A stretch of DNA of 64,000 bases from Gammaproteobacteria bacterium (GTDB lineage: Bacteria; Pseudomonadota; Gammaproteobacteria; GCA-002705445; GCA-002716945). The notes under the pieces are model-generated. The model was not told the DNA's origin. It made no database searches and saw nothing but the letters and a program-made list of their open reading frames with translations. Shown piece by piece: positions 52,163 to 61,545 of the stretch. Location: positions 1 through 64,000 of the forward strand of contig JABIVC010000015.1 of NCBI GenBank assembly GCA_018667355.1. Reading direction: 5' to 3'. Position 1 is the first letter of the stretch. Each line of letters starts with the position of its first letter. The position numbers were made by a program, and so were the translations under genes.

Positions 52163-55100
52163 ATGCATATATCAGAAACAACAGTTAGAAGACCTGTTCT
52201 AGCAGCAGTAATTAGTATGTTCTTAGTTCTAATAGGACTAGTTGCATATGATAAATTATCTATTAGAGAATACCCAGATATAGATAAACCAGTTGTTACT
52301 GTATCAACAATATATCTTGGAGCTTCAGCAGAGATAGTTGAGAGGGATATTACTCAAATACTCGAAGACTCATTATCAGGAATCTCTGATATTAAAGAAA
52401 TAAAATCTGAGAGCAAAGATGAGGTATCAAGTATAAGAATTGAATTTAACTTATCTCGAGATATGGAGTCAGCTGCAAATGATGTAAGAGAAAAGGTATC
52501 ACGAGCTATTCCAAAATTACCCAAAGATTCTGAACAACCCAGGGTTGCAAAATCTGATACTGATGCAAGAGCAATCTTATGGATTGGCTTTACAAGTAAT
52601 CAACTTGATAGTATTGCTCTAAATGATTATCTGGATAGGAATATTATTGATAGGTTGTCTATATTACCTGGTGTGGCGTCGATTACTGTTGGAGGAGAGA
52701 GGAAATATGCCATAAGAATATGGCTTGATGCTGATAAAATGTCATCAAGACAAATAACTGTAGATGATATTTTATATGCTATAAATAAAGAAAATATTGA
52801 AAAACCTGCAGGCAGACTTGACTCAATTGATCGAGAAATGAGTATTCAAGTAAAATCAAAGTTATCAGATGTAAGTATGTTTAATGACATTGTACTTAAA
52901 AGTTATGATGGTAAAAAGATAAGACTTGGTGACGTTGCTGAGATTATAATTGGAGCAGAGAGTGACAGAGGTTTTTTAAGAGCAAATAATAAAAATGCTA
53001 TTGGCCTTGGTGTTGTTAGACAAACTAAATCGAATGTTCTAAAGGTTGCTTCAGCTGTAAAAAAAGAATTAGATTCAATTAGGCCTACATTACCAAATAA
53101 TATAGATATGTTTATAGGATATGATCAATCAATATTTGTTAATGAATCAATTTATGAAGTTAGATTTGCATTGCTAATTTCTATACTAATGGTAATTGGC
53201 GTTATATATTATTTTTTATCATCATCTGCAGCAACATTTATCCCAGCTATCACAATACCTGTATCCTTAATTTCAACATTTTATGTAATCTATGTATTAG
53301 GCTATTCACTAAATGTACTTACATTCCTAGCTCTTGTTTTAGCAATAGGACTTATTGTTGATGATTCAATTGTGGTCCTTGAGAATATAAAAAGAAGAAT
53401 TGAGAATGGTGAAAATTCATTTAATGCTTCAATTGAAGGTGCAAAACAAATAACGTTTGTTGTGATAGCAACAACACTTGTTCTTGTTGCGGTATTTCTT
53501 CCTTTATCATTTATGGGAGGAAAAACAGGAAAGCTATTTATCGAGTTTGGAGTAGTTTTATCTTTTGCTGTTATATTTTCAAGTATAGTGGCATTAACAT
53601 TAACACCCATGTTATGCTCTAAACTTCTCATTGGAAAAGAGAAGCCCGAACCTGAACCAGATCTTATTATGAAGTTCAGGAATTTTTATAAAAGTTCATT
53701 GATAGAATCTCAAAAGAATCCAAAAAAAGTTTATCTATTTTCTATTATTATGGTTATAGTATCAGCTTTTTTATTCCAAGTAATACAAAAAGAGCTAGCG
53801 CCTACTGAAGATAGAGGAATTTTTATAATCTCAGTAACTGGCCCTGAAGGCTCATCTTTAGACTACACAGATTCTATAGTACGACAAGTTGAAAAAACAT
53901 TAGAACCTTATGTTGAATATGATGAGATTAATACGGTCTTTTCAATTGTTGCTCCAGGATTTTCTGGAAAACCTGGAGAAGTTAACTCTGCATTTATGTT
54001 TACTACTTTAACTGACTGGGGGACTAGAAGACATCAAAAGGATATTGTCCGAGAAATATTTCCGCAACTTCTAGCTATTCCTGGAGCTAGAGTTTTTGCT
54101 ATCAATCCACCAAGTCTTGGTGGCAGTCGTTTTACACCACCAGTTCAGCTAGTAATAAGTGGAAATAATTATGAAGATATCAATAAATGGGGAAATACTC
54201 TTATTATGGAGTCATCTGACCTCAAAATTAGGAATTCCAATATCGACTATAAAATTACTAGCCCGAGGTTAAATTTAAAAATAAATCGTGATAAGGCATA
54301 TGAGCTAGGTGTCTCTGCAGAATCAATTGCCAGAACAATGGAAACTTTGCTGGCTTCAAATCAAGTCACTACATTTTCCAAAGATGGCTTAACTTATAAT
54401 GTGATCTTACAAGCTGATAAGAAATTTAGAGTTAATAAAAACAGCCTTGATAATATATATATTAAATCTATAAATGAATCTTTAATACCTTTATCTAATT
54501 TAGTAACTTATGATGAAACATCAACTAGTCAGAGTCTGAAGAGGATTAATAGAATGCCGTCTACAATATTTTCTGCTTCGCTTGCACCTGGCTATCCTTT
54601 AGGTGATGCTTTGAGAGACTTGATAGCTATATCAAATTCATCATTACCTGCAAATGCTAAAATAACATTTAGTGGCAGCTCAAAAGAATATTTTGAATCT
54701 GGACGTAGTCTTGAAATAACGATACTTTTTGCAATACTGATTGTTTATTTAGTACTTGCTGCTCAATTTGAAAGTTTTAGAAAGCCACTTGCAATAATTT
54801 TAACTGTACCTATAGCATTAACAGCTGGCCTTTATACTTTGTTTCTAACTGGAGCTTCTATTAATGTTTATAGCCAAATAGGATTTTTGATGTTAATTGG
54901 TTTAATAACAAAAAATGGAATACTAGTTGTTGAATTTGCTAATCAGTTAAGGGAAGAGGGCATGAGTACTGATGAAGCAATATTTGAATCATCATTAATT
55001 AGGTTAAGACCTGTTTTAATGACAACTATATCTACTCTTTTGGGTGCTGTTCCTCTTGTTTTAAGTAGTGGTGCTGGCGCTGAAAGTCGTTATGCTATGG

Positions 55101-55189
55101 CCATCGTAGTCTTGGGTGGTATTACACTATCTTCTTTGATTACCTTATATCTAGTACCAGCATTGTATCGGTTACTAGAAAATAGATAA
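52163..55189 (+). CDS. RND multidrug/heavy solute efflux transporter (HAE-1 type)
   Basis: The 1008-residue inner membrane proton antiporter has twelve predicted membrane segments and two large periplasmic loops. Landmarks are TTVRRPVLAAVISMFLVLIGL, REYPDIDKPVVTV, and VLALAIGLIVDDSIVVLENI with the proton-relay DD pair in the fourth helix. GGKTGKLFIEFGVVL and the second-half SQIGFLMLIGLITKNGILVVEFANQLREEG follow. It resembles the MexF/AcrB group; the substrate cannot be told. Confidence 0.94.
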   Translation: MHISETTVRRPVLAAVISMFLVLIGLVAYDKLSIREYPDIDKPVVTVSTIYLGASAEIVERDITQILEDSLSGISDIKEIKSESKDEVSSIRIEFNLSRDMESAANDVREKVSRAIPKLPKDSEQPRVAKSDTDARAILWIGFTSNQLDSIALNDYLDRNIIDRLSILPGVASITVGGERKYAIRIWLDADKMSSRQITVDDILYAINKENIEKPAGRLDSIDREMSIQVKSKLSDVSMFNDIVLKSYDGKKIRLGDVAEIIIGAESDRGFLRANNKNAIGLGVVRQTKSNVLKVASAVKKELDSIRPTLPNNIDMFIGYDQSIFVNESIYEVRFALLISILMVIGVIYYFLSSSAATFIPAITIPVSLISTFYVIYVLGYSLNVLTFLALVLAIGLIVDDSIVVLENIKRRIENGENSFNASIEGAKQITFVVIATTLVLVAVFLPLSFMGGKTGKLFIEFGVVLSFAVIFSSIVALTLTPMLCSKLLIGKEKPEPEPDLIMKFRNFYKSSLIESQKNPKKVYLFSIIMVIVSAFLFQVIQKELAPTEDRGIFIISVTGPEGSSLDYTDSIVRQVEKTLEPYVEYDEINTVFSIVAPGFSGKPGEVNSAFMFTTLTDWGTRRHQKDIVREIFPQLLAIPGARVFAINPPSLGGSRFTPPVQLVISGNNYEDINKWGNTLIMESSDLKIRNSNIDYKITSPRLNLKINRDKAYELGVSAESIARTMETLLASNQVTTFSKDGLTYNVILQADKKFRVNKNSLDNIYIKSINESLIPLSNLVTYDETSTSQSLKRINRMPSTIFSASLAPGYPLGDALRDLIAISNSSLPANAKITFSGSSKEYFESGRSLEITILFAILIVYLVLAAQFESFRKPLAIILTVPIALTAGLYTLFLTGASINVYSQIGFLMLIGLITKNGILVVEFANQLREEGMSTDEAIFESSLIRLRPVLMTTISTLLGAVPLVLSSGAGAESRYAMAIVVLGGITLSSLITLYLVPALYRLLENR

Positions 55190-55194
55190 TAAAG

Positions 55195-55524
55195 TTATTT
55201 CATAGGTATTACTTTTAAGCCGTTTTGTTTTGAAAAATATTCTGATAAATCTTCAATATCTTGATCTGATAAACCTGTTGCAAATCCACTCATAATTGCA
55301 TTCTTTCTTTCTCCTGATTTATATGAGTGAAGAGAATTAATTAGATAGCTTTTATACTGGCCAGCTAATTTTGGATACATTGATATTTGTGAATTTCCAT
55401 CCGAGCCATGACATGCAGCACAAACTTCTGCTTTGGCTCTTCCAGCTTCATAGTCTGCAAAAGTAGACTCTATAGAAATTAGATTTACAGCCAGGATAAC
55501 CACTATGAATTGTATTATTCTCAT
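55195..55524 (-). CDS. Small exported cytochrome c (class I)
   Basis: The 109-residue protein has a signal peptide (to about residue 23), a single haem motif CAACHG with GSDGNS, MYPKLAGQYKSYLINSLHSYKSGER and a distal methionine in AIMSGFATGLSDQDIEDL. This is the cytochrome c553/c4-half type. It overlaps the upstream cytochrome gene by four bases. It probably carries electrons in the periplasm, but which oxidase or dehydrogenase it serves is not visible. Confidence 0.9.
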   Translation of the reverse strand: MRIIQFIVVILAVNLISIESTFADYEAGRAKAEVCAACHGSDGNSQISMYPKLAGQYKSYLINSLHSYKSGERKNAIMSGFATGLSDQDIEDLSEYFSKQNGLKVIPMK

Positions 55525-55835
55525 TTTAATAACTCAAAATATTTTGCGATATCATTTATGTCCTTATCACTTAATGCTATAGCATTTGCATGCATAGTCT
55601 TGTGAACCCTTTCTTCTTTTTGATATGCTTTTAATGCGGACACTATGTAATCTGAATGCTGTCCTGCTAGCTTCGGTACTTTGTAAGTAGGATAAACATT
55701 GTTATAACCTGGAATTGCATGACAACCAGTACAGGTTTCAGATTTCTCTTTCCCTGGATGAATTTCATCGGCTATCCCATAGGATGCAAATAATATCAAA
55801 ATGGGCGCAACAAGTAATTTATTTATTGATTTCAT
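55521..55835 (-). CDS. Small exported cytochrome c (class I)
   Basis: The 104-residue protein has a signal peptide ending near GIA (residue 22), the haem motif CTGCH followed by AIPGYNNVYPTYKVPKLAGQHSDYIVSALKAYQKEER, and a distal methionine in KTMHANAIALSDKDINDIAKYF. It is paralogous to the next gene and forms a two-gene operon with it (ATGA overlap). Together they resemble the two halves of a di-haem cytochrome c4 encoded separately. Confidence 0.9.
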   Translation of the reverse strand: MKSINKLLVAPILILFASYGIADEIHPGKEKSETCTGCHAIPGYNNVYPTYKVPKLAGQHSDYIVSALKAYQKEERVHKTMHANAIALSDKDINDIAKYFELLK

Positions 55836-55852
55836 AGTCTATTTAAGCCAGG

Positions 55853-55901
55853 ATTATACACTATATTTATTCGAGATAAAACTCCATTTTTTTTGTATAA
55901 T
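55853..55901. promoter_or_regulatory. Divergent -10 boxes between cytochromes and fmdB
   Basis: A minus-strand TATAAT at 55853-55858 faces the cytochrome pair and has TTTTAT 17 bases upstream, the same weak -35 as at fhcB. A plus-strand TATAAT at 55896-55901 faces fmdB-aspS. Both are placed to give leaders of about 12 and 23 bases. The -35 elements are poor. Confidence 0.45.
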
Positions 55902-55930
55902 ATTAACTAACATATGCTTTGAATTAAATT

Positions 55931-56167
55931 ATGCCTATATATGAATACAAATGTGCTGAATGTGGCTCAATTTTTGAACATTTTCAAAAAATGACCGATA
56001 AAGACATTGATATATGTCAAACATGCAACAAAGGTGGGGTGAAAAAAATAATTTCTTCATCTGGTTTTAGATTAAAAGGGTCCGGTTGGTATGAAACTGA
56101 TTTTAAAGGGAAAAAAATCAAAGAAGAAAAATCAGCTCCAAAAGCAAACTCAATAGATAAACCATAA
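55931..56167 (+). CDS. FmdB-family zinc ribbon protein
   Basis: The 78-residue protein has IYEYKCAECGSIFEHFQKM and CQTCNKGGVKKIISSSGFRLKGSGWYETDF, the two Cys pairs of the FmdB regulatory-protein family. The family often precedes aspS in proteobacteria, as here (23-base gap). Function is not settled; a role in nucleic-acid or ribosome binding is generally supposed. Confidence 0.9.
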   Translation: MPIYEYKCAECGSIFEHFQKMTDKDIDICQTCNKGGVKKIISSSGFRLKGSGWYETDFKGKKIKEEKSAPKANSIDKP

Positions 56168-56190
56168 CATTTAGCAGGGTCACCATAATA

Positions 56191-57957
56191 ATGAAAAAAT
56201 ATCATTGCCAAGAAATAACTGAAAATCTATTAAACAAAGAGATTAGATTATCAGGGTGGGTAAGTAAGCGTCGGGATCATGGTGGTATAATTTTCGTAGA
56301 CTTACGAGATTATACTGGAATTGTTCAACTTGTTTTTAACCCTGAAGATAAAGAGCTTTTTTTGAAGGCAGAATCTATTAGATCAGAATTTGTCATTGAA
56401 GTGAAAGGAATTGTTAGTGATCGATTAGAGGGTACAATTAATAACGACTTAATAACTGGAAAGATAGAAATTATCGTATCTTCTCTAAGGATACTAAATA
56501 AAGCAGAAACACCACCGTTAAAAATTAATGATGATAATGTTAATGAAGACCAGAGGCTTCAATACCGTTATCTAGACATGAGAAGTGATAAGATGCAAAA
56601 GACCATGCGTTTTAGATCCAAACTTATTCAAGTAATAAGGAATTTTTTTTATTCTAAAGAGTTTGTGGATGTTGAAACTCCAATTTTGACAAAAACAACA
56701 CCAGAGGGTGCAAGAGACTATTTAGTTCCAAGTAGAGTCCACCCAAAAGAATTTTTTGCCCTACCTCAGTCACCACAATTATTCAAACAGACTCTAATGA
56801 TTGGTGGTATGGACAAGTATTTTCAAATTGCAAAATGTTTTAGAGATGAAGATTTAAGATCTGATAGGCAACCAGAATTTACGCAACTTGATGTTGAATT
56901 ATCATTCACAGATGAGGAAGAAATTATCCAACTGATTGAAGAATTATTTGCACTCATATTTAAAGACGTAATGAATCATAGTGATAACTTGAATTTTCAA
57001 CGAATGTCATTCACTGATGCTTTAAAGAATTATGGTTGTGACAAACCAGATTTAAGGAACCCTCTGATTTTAAAAGATATAAAGAAGTTAGTGAAAGAAG
57101 TAGACTTTAAGGTATTTTCTGATCATGTTGATAATACAAACTCAAGAATAGTTGCTTTAAAGGTACCAGGAGGCACTTCATTATCTCGAAAAGATATTGA
57201 TAATCTCACTGAATCAGTTAAACAGTTTGGATCAAAGGGGCTCGCATATTTCAAATGTGAAGATATTTCAGACATAGAAAATGGAATCACTTCGCCTATT
57301 AAAAAATTTTTAAATACTACAGTAATTAAAAGTATCCTAGATGAAGTTACAGCTAGTAATGGAGACTTAATATTCTTCTCTGCAGATTCTATGGATATTG
57401 TTAATAGCTCTATGTCGGCACTTATTAAAGAACTAGGGGCTCGTCTAAATCTTCTATCAGAAGGTTGGAAATTTTTATGGATTCTAGATTATCCTCTTTT
57501 CGAAAAAGATGGAGAAGGCAAGCCTACATCTATTCATCATCCTTTTACCTCGCCAATGGACACTAGTGACCTAAAAGAAAAGAATATTTATGATATACCT
57601 TCCAGGGCATACGATTTGATTTTAAATGGTAATGAAATTGGTGGTGGTTCAATAAGGATACATTCAAAAGAAGTGCAGATGAAAATATTTGAACTATTGA
57701 ATATAAGTGCAGAAGAAATGAATAAAAAGTTTGGGTTTTTCTTAGATGCATTATCCTTTGGTTGCCCACCACATGGAGGGATAGCTTTTGGCGTGGATAG
57801 GCTAGTAATGTTACTATTAGGACTAGACTCTATTAGGGATACAATTGCGTTTCCAAAAACACAATCTAGCTCATGTTTGCTGACTGACGCCCCATCAAGC
57901 GTTGATGAAAAACAGTTATCTGAATTATCTATCAATATTATTAAATCAGTAAAATAA
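56191..57957 (+). CDS. aspS: Aspartyl-tRNA synthetase
   Basis: AspS charges tRNA-Asp. The 588-residue bacterial-type enzyme has an OB-fold (LSGWVSKRRDHGGIIFVDLRD), class II motif 2 (FQIAKCFRDEDLRSDRQPEFTQLD), a GAD insertion domain in the middle, and class II motif 3 (GGIAFGVDRLVMLLLGLDSIRDTIAFPKT). All catalytic regions are intact. It lies three bases before nadA. Confidence 0.97.
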   Translation: MKKYHCQEITENLLNKEIRLSGWVSKRRDHGGIIFVDLRDYTGIVQLVFNPEDKELFLKAESIRSEFVIEVKGIVSDRLEGTINNDLITGKIEIIVSSLRILNKAETPPLKINDDNVNEDQRLQYRYLDMRSDKMQKTMRFRSKLIQVIRNFFYSKEFVDVETPILTKTTPEGARDYLVPSRVHPKEFFALPQSPQLFKQTLMIGGMDKYFQIAKCFRDEDLRSDRQPEFTQLDVELSFTDEEEIIQLIEELFALIFKDVMNHSDNLNFQRMSFTDALKNYGCDKPDLRNPLILKDIKKLVKEVDFKVFSDHVDNTNSRIVALKVPGGTSLSRKDIDNLTESVKQFGSKGLAYFKCEDISDIENGITSPIKKFLNTTVIKSILDEVTASNGDLIFFSADSMDIVNSSMSALIKELGARLNLLSEGWKFLWILDYPLFEKDGEGKPTSIHHPFTSPMDTSDLKEKNIYDIPSRAYDLILNGNEIGGGSIRIHSKEVQMKIFELLNISAEEMNKKFGFFLDALSFGCPPHGGIAFGVDRLVMLLLGLDSIRDTIAFPKTQSSSCLLTDAPSSVDEKQLSELSINIIKSVK

Positions 57958-57960
57958 GAT

Positions 57961-58941
57961 ATGGAATATAACGAATACCTGCTTAAAACTAAATCTTTGT
58001 TAGAAAAAAATAAAGCAAAGATAATTGCGCATTACTATGTTGATGAATTAGTGCAGAAATTAGCAGAGGATACAGGAGGATTTGTCAGTGATAGTCTTGA
58101 AATGGCTAGATATGGTGCTAGACAAGAAGAGTCTACCTTGGTAGTTGCCGGCGTGAAGTTCATGGGAGAGACAGCGAAAATTCTAAGTCCAGATAAAAAT
58201 ATTTATATGTTAGACATGGAAGCAACATGTTCTCTTGACGTAGGATGTGATTATGTAAATTTCAAAAAGTTCTGCGATACTCACCCAGATAGAGAAGTTG
58301 TAGTATATGCAAATACGAGTGCAGATGTTAAATCAATTGCTGATTGGGTGGTAACATCTAGTATGGCTATTTCACTAATTGAACACTTGACCTCTTTAGG
58401 AAAAAAATTAATATGGGCGCCAGATAAATATCTTGGAAACTATATTTTAGAAAAAACCGGTGCAGATATGCTGCTATGGGATGGTTCTTGTATAGTTCAT
58501 GAAGAATATAAAGCGATAGAATTACGAAATATGATCAGGAAATATCCAGATAATGATGTTCTTGTGCATCCTGAATCTCCTCGAAGCATAATACAGTTAG
58601 CTAATGTTGTTGGTTCAACAACTAAATTGATAGAAGCATCAAAAAATAGTACGAAAAAATATATTATTGTTGCTACAGAGAAAGGAATATTTTATCAGAT
58701 GAAAAAATATTCTCCTGAGAAGATATTCTTAGAAGCGCCTACTGAAGGTGAAGGTGCTACTTGTAAGAGTTGTGGCAGATGTCCTTGGATGAATCTAAAT
58801 ACTGCAAATAAAGTCTTGAATGTATTTGAGTCAAAATCTAACGAAATAATTTTAGCTCATGATATAATAGCTAAAGCTAAAATTCCAATAGATAGAATGG
58901 TTAATTTTCGCTCAGATAATATTACACATAAGGCATCTTAA
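57961..58941 (+). CDS. nadA: Quinolinate synthase A
   Basis: NadA condenses iminoaspartate and dihydroxyacetone phosphate to quinolinate using a [4Fe-4S] cluster. The 326 residues have AHYYVDELVQKLAEDTGGFVSDSLEMAR, GVKFMGETAKILSPDK, DMEATCSLDVGC, VTSSMA, and HPESPRSIIQLANVVGST. CKSCGRCPWM supplies a cluster cysteine. nadB and nadC are not in the window. Confidence 0.95.
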   Translation: MEYNEYLLKTKSLLEKNKAKIIAHYYVDELVQKLAEDTGGFVSDSLEMARYGARQEESTLVVAGVKFMGETAKILSPDKNIYMLDMEATCSLDVGCDYVNFKKFCDTHPDREVVVYANTSADVKSIADWVVTSSMAISLIEHLTSLGKKLIWAPDKYLGNYILEKTGADMLLWDGSCIVHEEYKAIELRNMIRKYPDNDVLVHPESPRSIIQLANVVGSTTKLIEASKNSTKKYIIVATEKGIFYQMKKYSPEKIFLEAPTEGEGATCKSCGRCPWMNLNTANKVLNVFESKSNEIILAHDIIAKAKIPIDRMVNFRSDNITHKAS

Positions 58942-58942
58942 T

Positions 58943-59656
58943 ATGGCAGGACATAGTAAATGGGCAAACATTCAGCATAGAAAAAAAGCTCAGGATAATA
59001 AAAGAGGAAAAACATTTACAAAAGTGATTAGAGAAATTACTGTTGCCGCTAAAATGGGTGGCACTGATGTTGGAAGTAACTCAAGGTTAAGATTGGCTTT
59101 ATCCAAAGCTAATGCTGCTAATGTCCCGAAAGATACTGTGAAGAGAGCAATTGATAAAGCTTCTGGCCATAATAATGATAACTTTGAAGAAATCACATAT
59201 GAAGGTTATGGACCTAAAGGTATTGCTGTTGTTATAGAATGTTTGACAGACAATAAGAATAGAACAGTTTCTGATTTGAGACATGCTTTAACCAAACATG
59301 GTGGCAGTCTTGGAACAAATGGATCTGTGTCTCATTTGTTTAGAAAGGTTGCGGTTATGAAGTTACTCAAAGTTACCGAAGATGACTTATTGGAGCATAT
59401 GGATGCTGTAGATATTGAAGATTTTGAAATGGTTGACATGGGTTGTATTATTTTTACTAAACCTAATGAGTTGTTTAATACTAAAAAATATTTTGAATCT
59501 AAATCAATAGAAGTAATTGATGAAGAAATAATTATGGATGCTCTTACAACAATTGAAATAAGCAAGGATGATGAAGAAAAGATTTCTGATTTATCTAGCA
59601 GAATAGAGGAGCTAGATGATGTTCAAAATGTTTATATGAACGCCAGTCTTTCTTAA
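58943..59656 (+). CDS. yebC: YebC-family translation factor/regulator
   Basis: The 237-residue protein begins AGHSKWANIQHRKKAQDNKRGK and has NVPKDTVKRAIDKASG and EEITYEGYGPKGIAVVIECLTDNKNRT, the universal YebC signature. Recent work on the family points to relief of ribosome stalling at proline stretches, besides DNA-binding roles. It begins one base after nadA and precedes ruvC, as is common. Confidence 0.96.
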   Translation: MAGHSKWANIQHRKKAQDNKRGKTFTKVIREITVAAKMGGTDVGSNSRLRLALSKANAANVPKDTVKRAIDKASGHNNDNFEEITYEGYGPKGIAVVIECLTDNKNRTVSDLRHALTKHGGSLGTNGSVSHLFRKVAVMKLLKVTEDDLLEHMDAVDIEDFEMVDMGCIIFTKPNELFNTKKYFESKSIEVIDEEIIMDALTTIEISKDDEEKISDLSSRIEELDDVQNVYMNASLS

Positions 59657-59660
59657 ATTT

Positions 59661-60158
59661 ATGACTATTATATTAGGAATTGATCCTGGAACAAATATTA
59701 CAGGTTTTGGTTTAATTAAACTAGAAGATAATAAGTTTACATACGTACATCACGATATTATTAAAACTGGTCTAAAAAATAAGTACACAACTAAACTTGC
59801 AATGATCAATGAAGCAACACACAACATCATTGATAAATATAATCCATCACATGTTGCAATAGAATCTGTATTTTTTAGCGTAAATGCAGGGACAGCAATA
59901 AAACTTGGGCAAGCAAGAGGAGCGGCTGTTTGTGCTTGTAGTCGATCTGGATTAGAGGTATTTGAATATAGCCCTAGAACAGTAAAAATGGTTGTGACAT
60001 CAAACGGCGCATCTGATAAGGACCAACTTCAAAAAAAAGTTAAAAGTATTTTAAAAATTAGAAGAAAATTAGAGATAGATGCTTCTGACGCCCTAGGTGT
60101 TGCAATATGTCATGCAATTACTTATATCAATAATCCTGATAATGTTAAAAGTATTTAA
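59661..60158 (+). CDS. ruvC: Holliday junction resolvase RuvC
   Basis: RuvC cuts Holliday junctions. The 165-residue protein has the first acidic residue in ILGIDPGTNITGFGLI, AIESVFFSVNAGTAIKLGQARGAAV with the second, and DASDALGVAICHA with the last pair. Length is standard. ruvA and ruvB are not adjacent here; the next gene is queE. Confidence 0.95.
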   Translation: MTIILGIDPGTNITGFGLIKLEDNKFTYVHHDIIKTGLKNKYTTKLAMINEATHNIIDKYNPSHVAIESVFFSVNAGTAIKLGQARGAAVCACSRSGLEVFEYSPRTVKMVVTSNGASDKDQLQKKVKSILKIRRKLEIDASDALGVAICHAITYINNPDNVKSI

Positions 60159-60161
60159 ACT

Positions 60162-60803
60162 ATGTATTCGTTAATTATAAATGAAATATTTTACTCTATA
60201 CAAGGAGAGAGCCTCTCATCTGGCTTGCCAACTGTTTTTATCAGATTAACCGGATGTCCTTTAAGATGTCAGTATTGTGATACAGCTTATGCATTTAATG
60301 AAGGTACTAAAAAAGATTTTAATCAAATAATCAATGAAGTAAAAAGTTTTAATTGTAATAATATAACTATAACAGGGGGTGAGCCACTTTCTCAAAAGAA
60401 TATCATTAAGCTATTAACCCTACTGCATGAATTATCTTTTAATGTATCTATCGAAACAAGTAATGCTATTTCAATTAAAGGACTTGATGTTAGAACAGTA
60501 ATTGTTCTAGATATTAAGACACCAGGATCGAAAGAAGAATCTAAAAACTTAATAGATAATTATAGATATTTGAAGCCTAATGACCAAATTAAATTTGTTA
60601 TATGTAACTTGAGTGATTATGAATGGGCAAAGGCATATATCTATAAGTATGATCTATATAGAATATGTACAGTTTTATTTTCACCTAGTCATGATGAGAT
60701 GAATATAAAAACTCTCGCTGAAAATATCTTAAAAGATAATATTCCGGTTAGGTTGCAAACTCAGTTACATAAAGTTATTTGGAGCAATGAACGTGGAAGG
60801 TAG
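60162..60803 (+). CDS. queE: 7-carboxy-7-deazaguanine synthase
   Basis: QueE is a radical-SAM enzyme of queuosine synthesis. The 213 residues contain IFYSIQGESLSSGLPTVFIRLTGC, the cluster motif CPLRCQYC (CX3CX2C) with DTAYAF, and TITGGEPLSQKN. It overlaps queC by 17 bases. The product preQ0 precursor is passed to QueC. Confidence 0.95.
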   Translation: MYSLIINEIFYSIQGESLSSGLPTVFIRLTGCPLRCQYCDTAYAFNEGTKKDFNQIINEVKSFNCNNITITGGEPLSQKNIIKLLTLLHELSFNVSIETSNAISIKGLDVRTVIVLDIKTPGSKEESKNLIDNYRYLKPNDQIKFVICNLSDYEWAKAYIYKYDLYRICTVLFSPSHDEMNIKTLAENILKDNIPVRLQTQLHKVIWSNERGR

Positions 60804-61473
60804 TAAAAATGCATTAGTACTTTTTTCTGGTGGTTTAGATTCTACTACATCGTTAGCTATTGCAAAATCTGAAGGATATAACATAACAGCCTTGACTATT
60901 AATTATAAACAAAGACATGATTATGAGATTATTGCTAGTAAAAAGATACTTGCCAATTATTCTGATATAAATCATATAATTTTTGATATTGATTTAACAA
61001 AAATTGGAGGATCAGCATTAACAGATACAAACTTAGAAGTCCCAAGAAAAGAATCAGATGGTATTCCAATCACTTATGTACCAGCTAGAAATACGATATT
61101 TTTGTCTATAGCGGCATCTTATGCTGAAAAATTAAAGATTAAAGATATATACATTGGGGTGAACGCAATAGATTATTCAGGCTATCCAGATTGTAGACCT
61201 GATTTTATAGCTTCTTTTGAAAAAATGATTAATCTTGGAACAAAGTCTGGTTCTCAGGGGTCACTATTTAAAATCATCACCCCATTGATAAGCAAGACTA
61301 AATCAGAAATTATTAAAATAGGTACTGAGCTTGGAGTTGATTACTCCATTACAGTCTCTTGTTACTCTCTATCTGATAATGGTAAGGCATGTGGGCACTG
61401 TGATTCTTGTAAATTTAGAAAAAAAGGTTTTTTGGACGCTGGAATTAAAGATCCAACAATATATCAAAAATAA
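60787..61473 (+). CDS. queC: 7-cyano-7-deazaguanine synthase
   Basis: QueC converts carboxy-deazaguanine to preQ0 with ATP and ammonia. The 228-residue protein has the PP-loop LVLFSGGLDSTTSLAIA, YVPARNTIFLSIAASYAE, GVNAIDYSGYPDCRPDF and the zinc cysteines in CYSLSDNGKACGHCDSCKFRKKGF. The ATG lies within queE. Confidence 0.96.
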   Translation: MNVEGSKNALVLFSGGLDSTTSLAIAKSEGYNITALTINYKQRHDYEIIASKKILANYSDINHIIFDIDLTKIGGSALTDTNLEVPRKESDGIPITYVPARNTIFLSIAASYAEKLKIKDIYIGVNAIDYSGYPDCRPDFIASFEKMINLGTKSGSQGSLFKIITPLISKTKSEIIKIGTELGVDYSITVSCYSLSDNGKACGHCDSCKFRKKGFLDAGIKDPTIYQK

Positions 61474-61545
61474 TTAAAAAATATAATGCTAATATTACCA
61501 ATTGCTAATATAATTATAAAAATAAAAATGGATAGATAGAAATAC

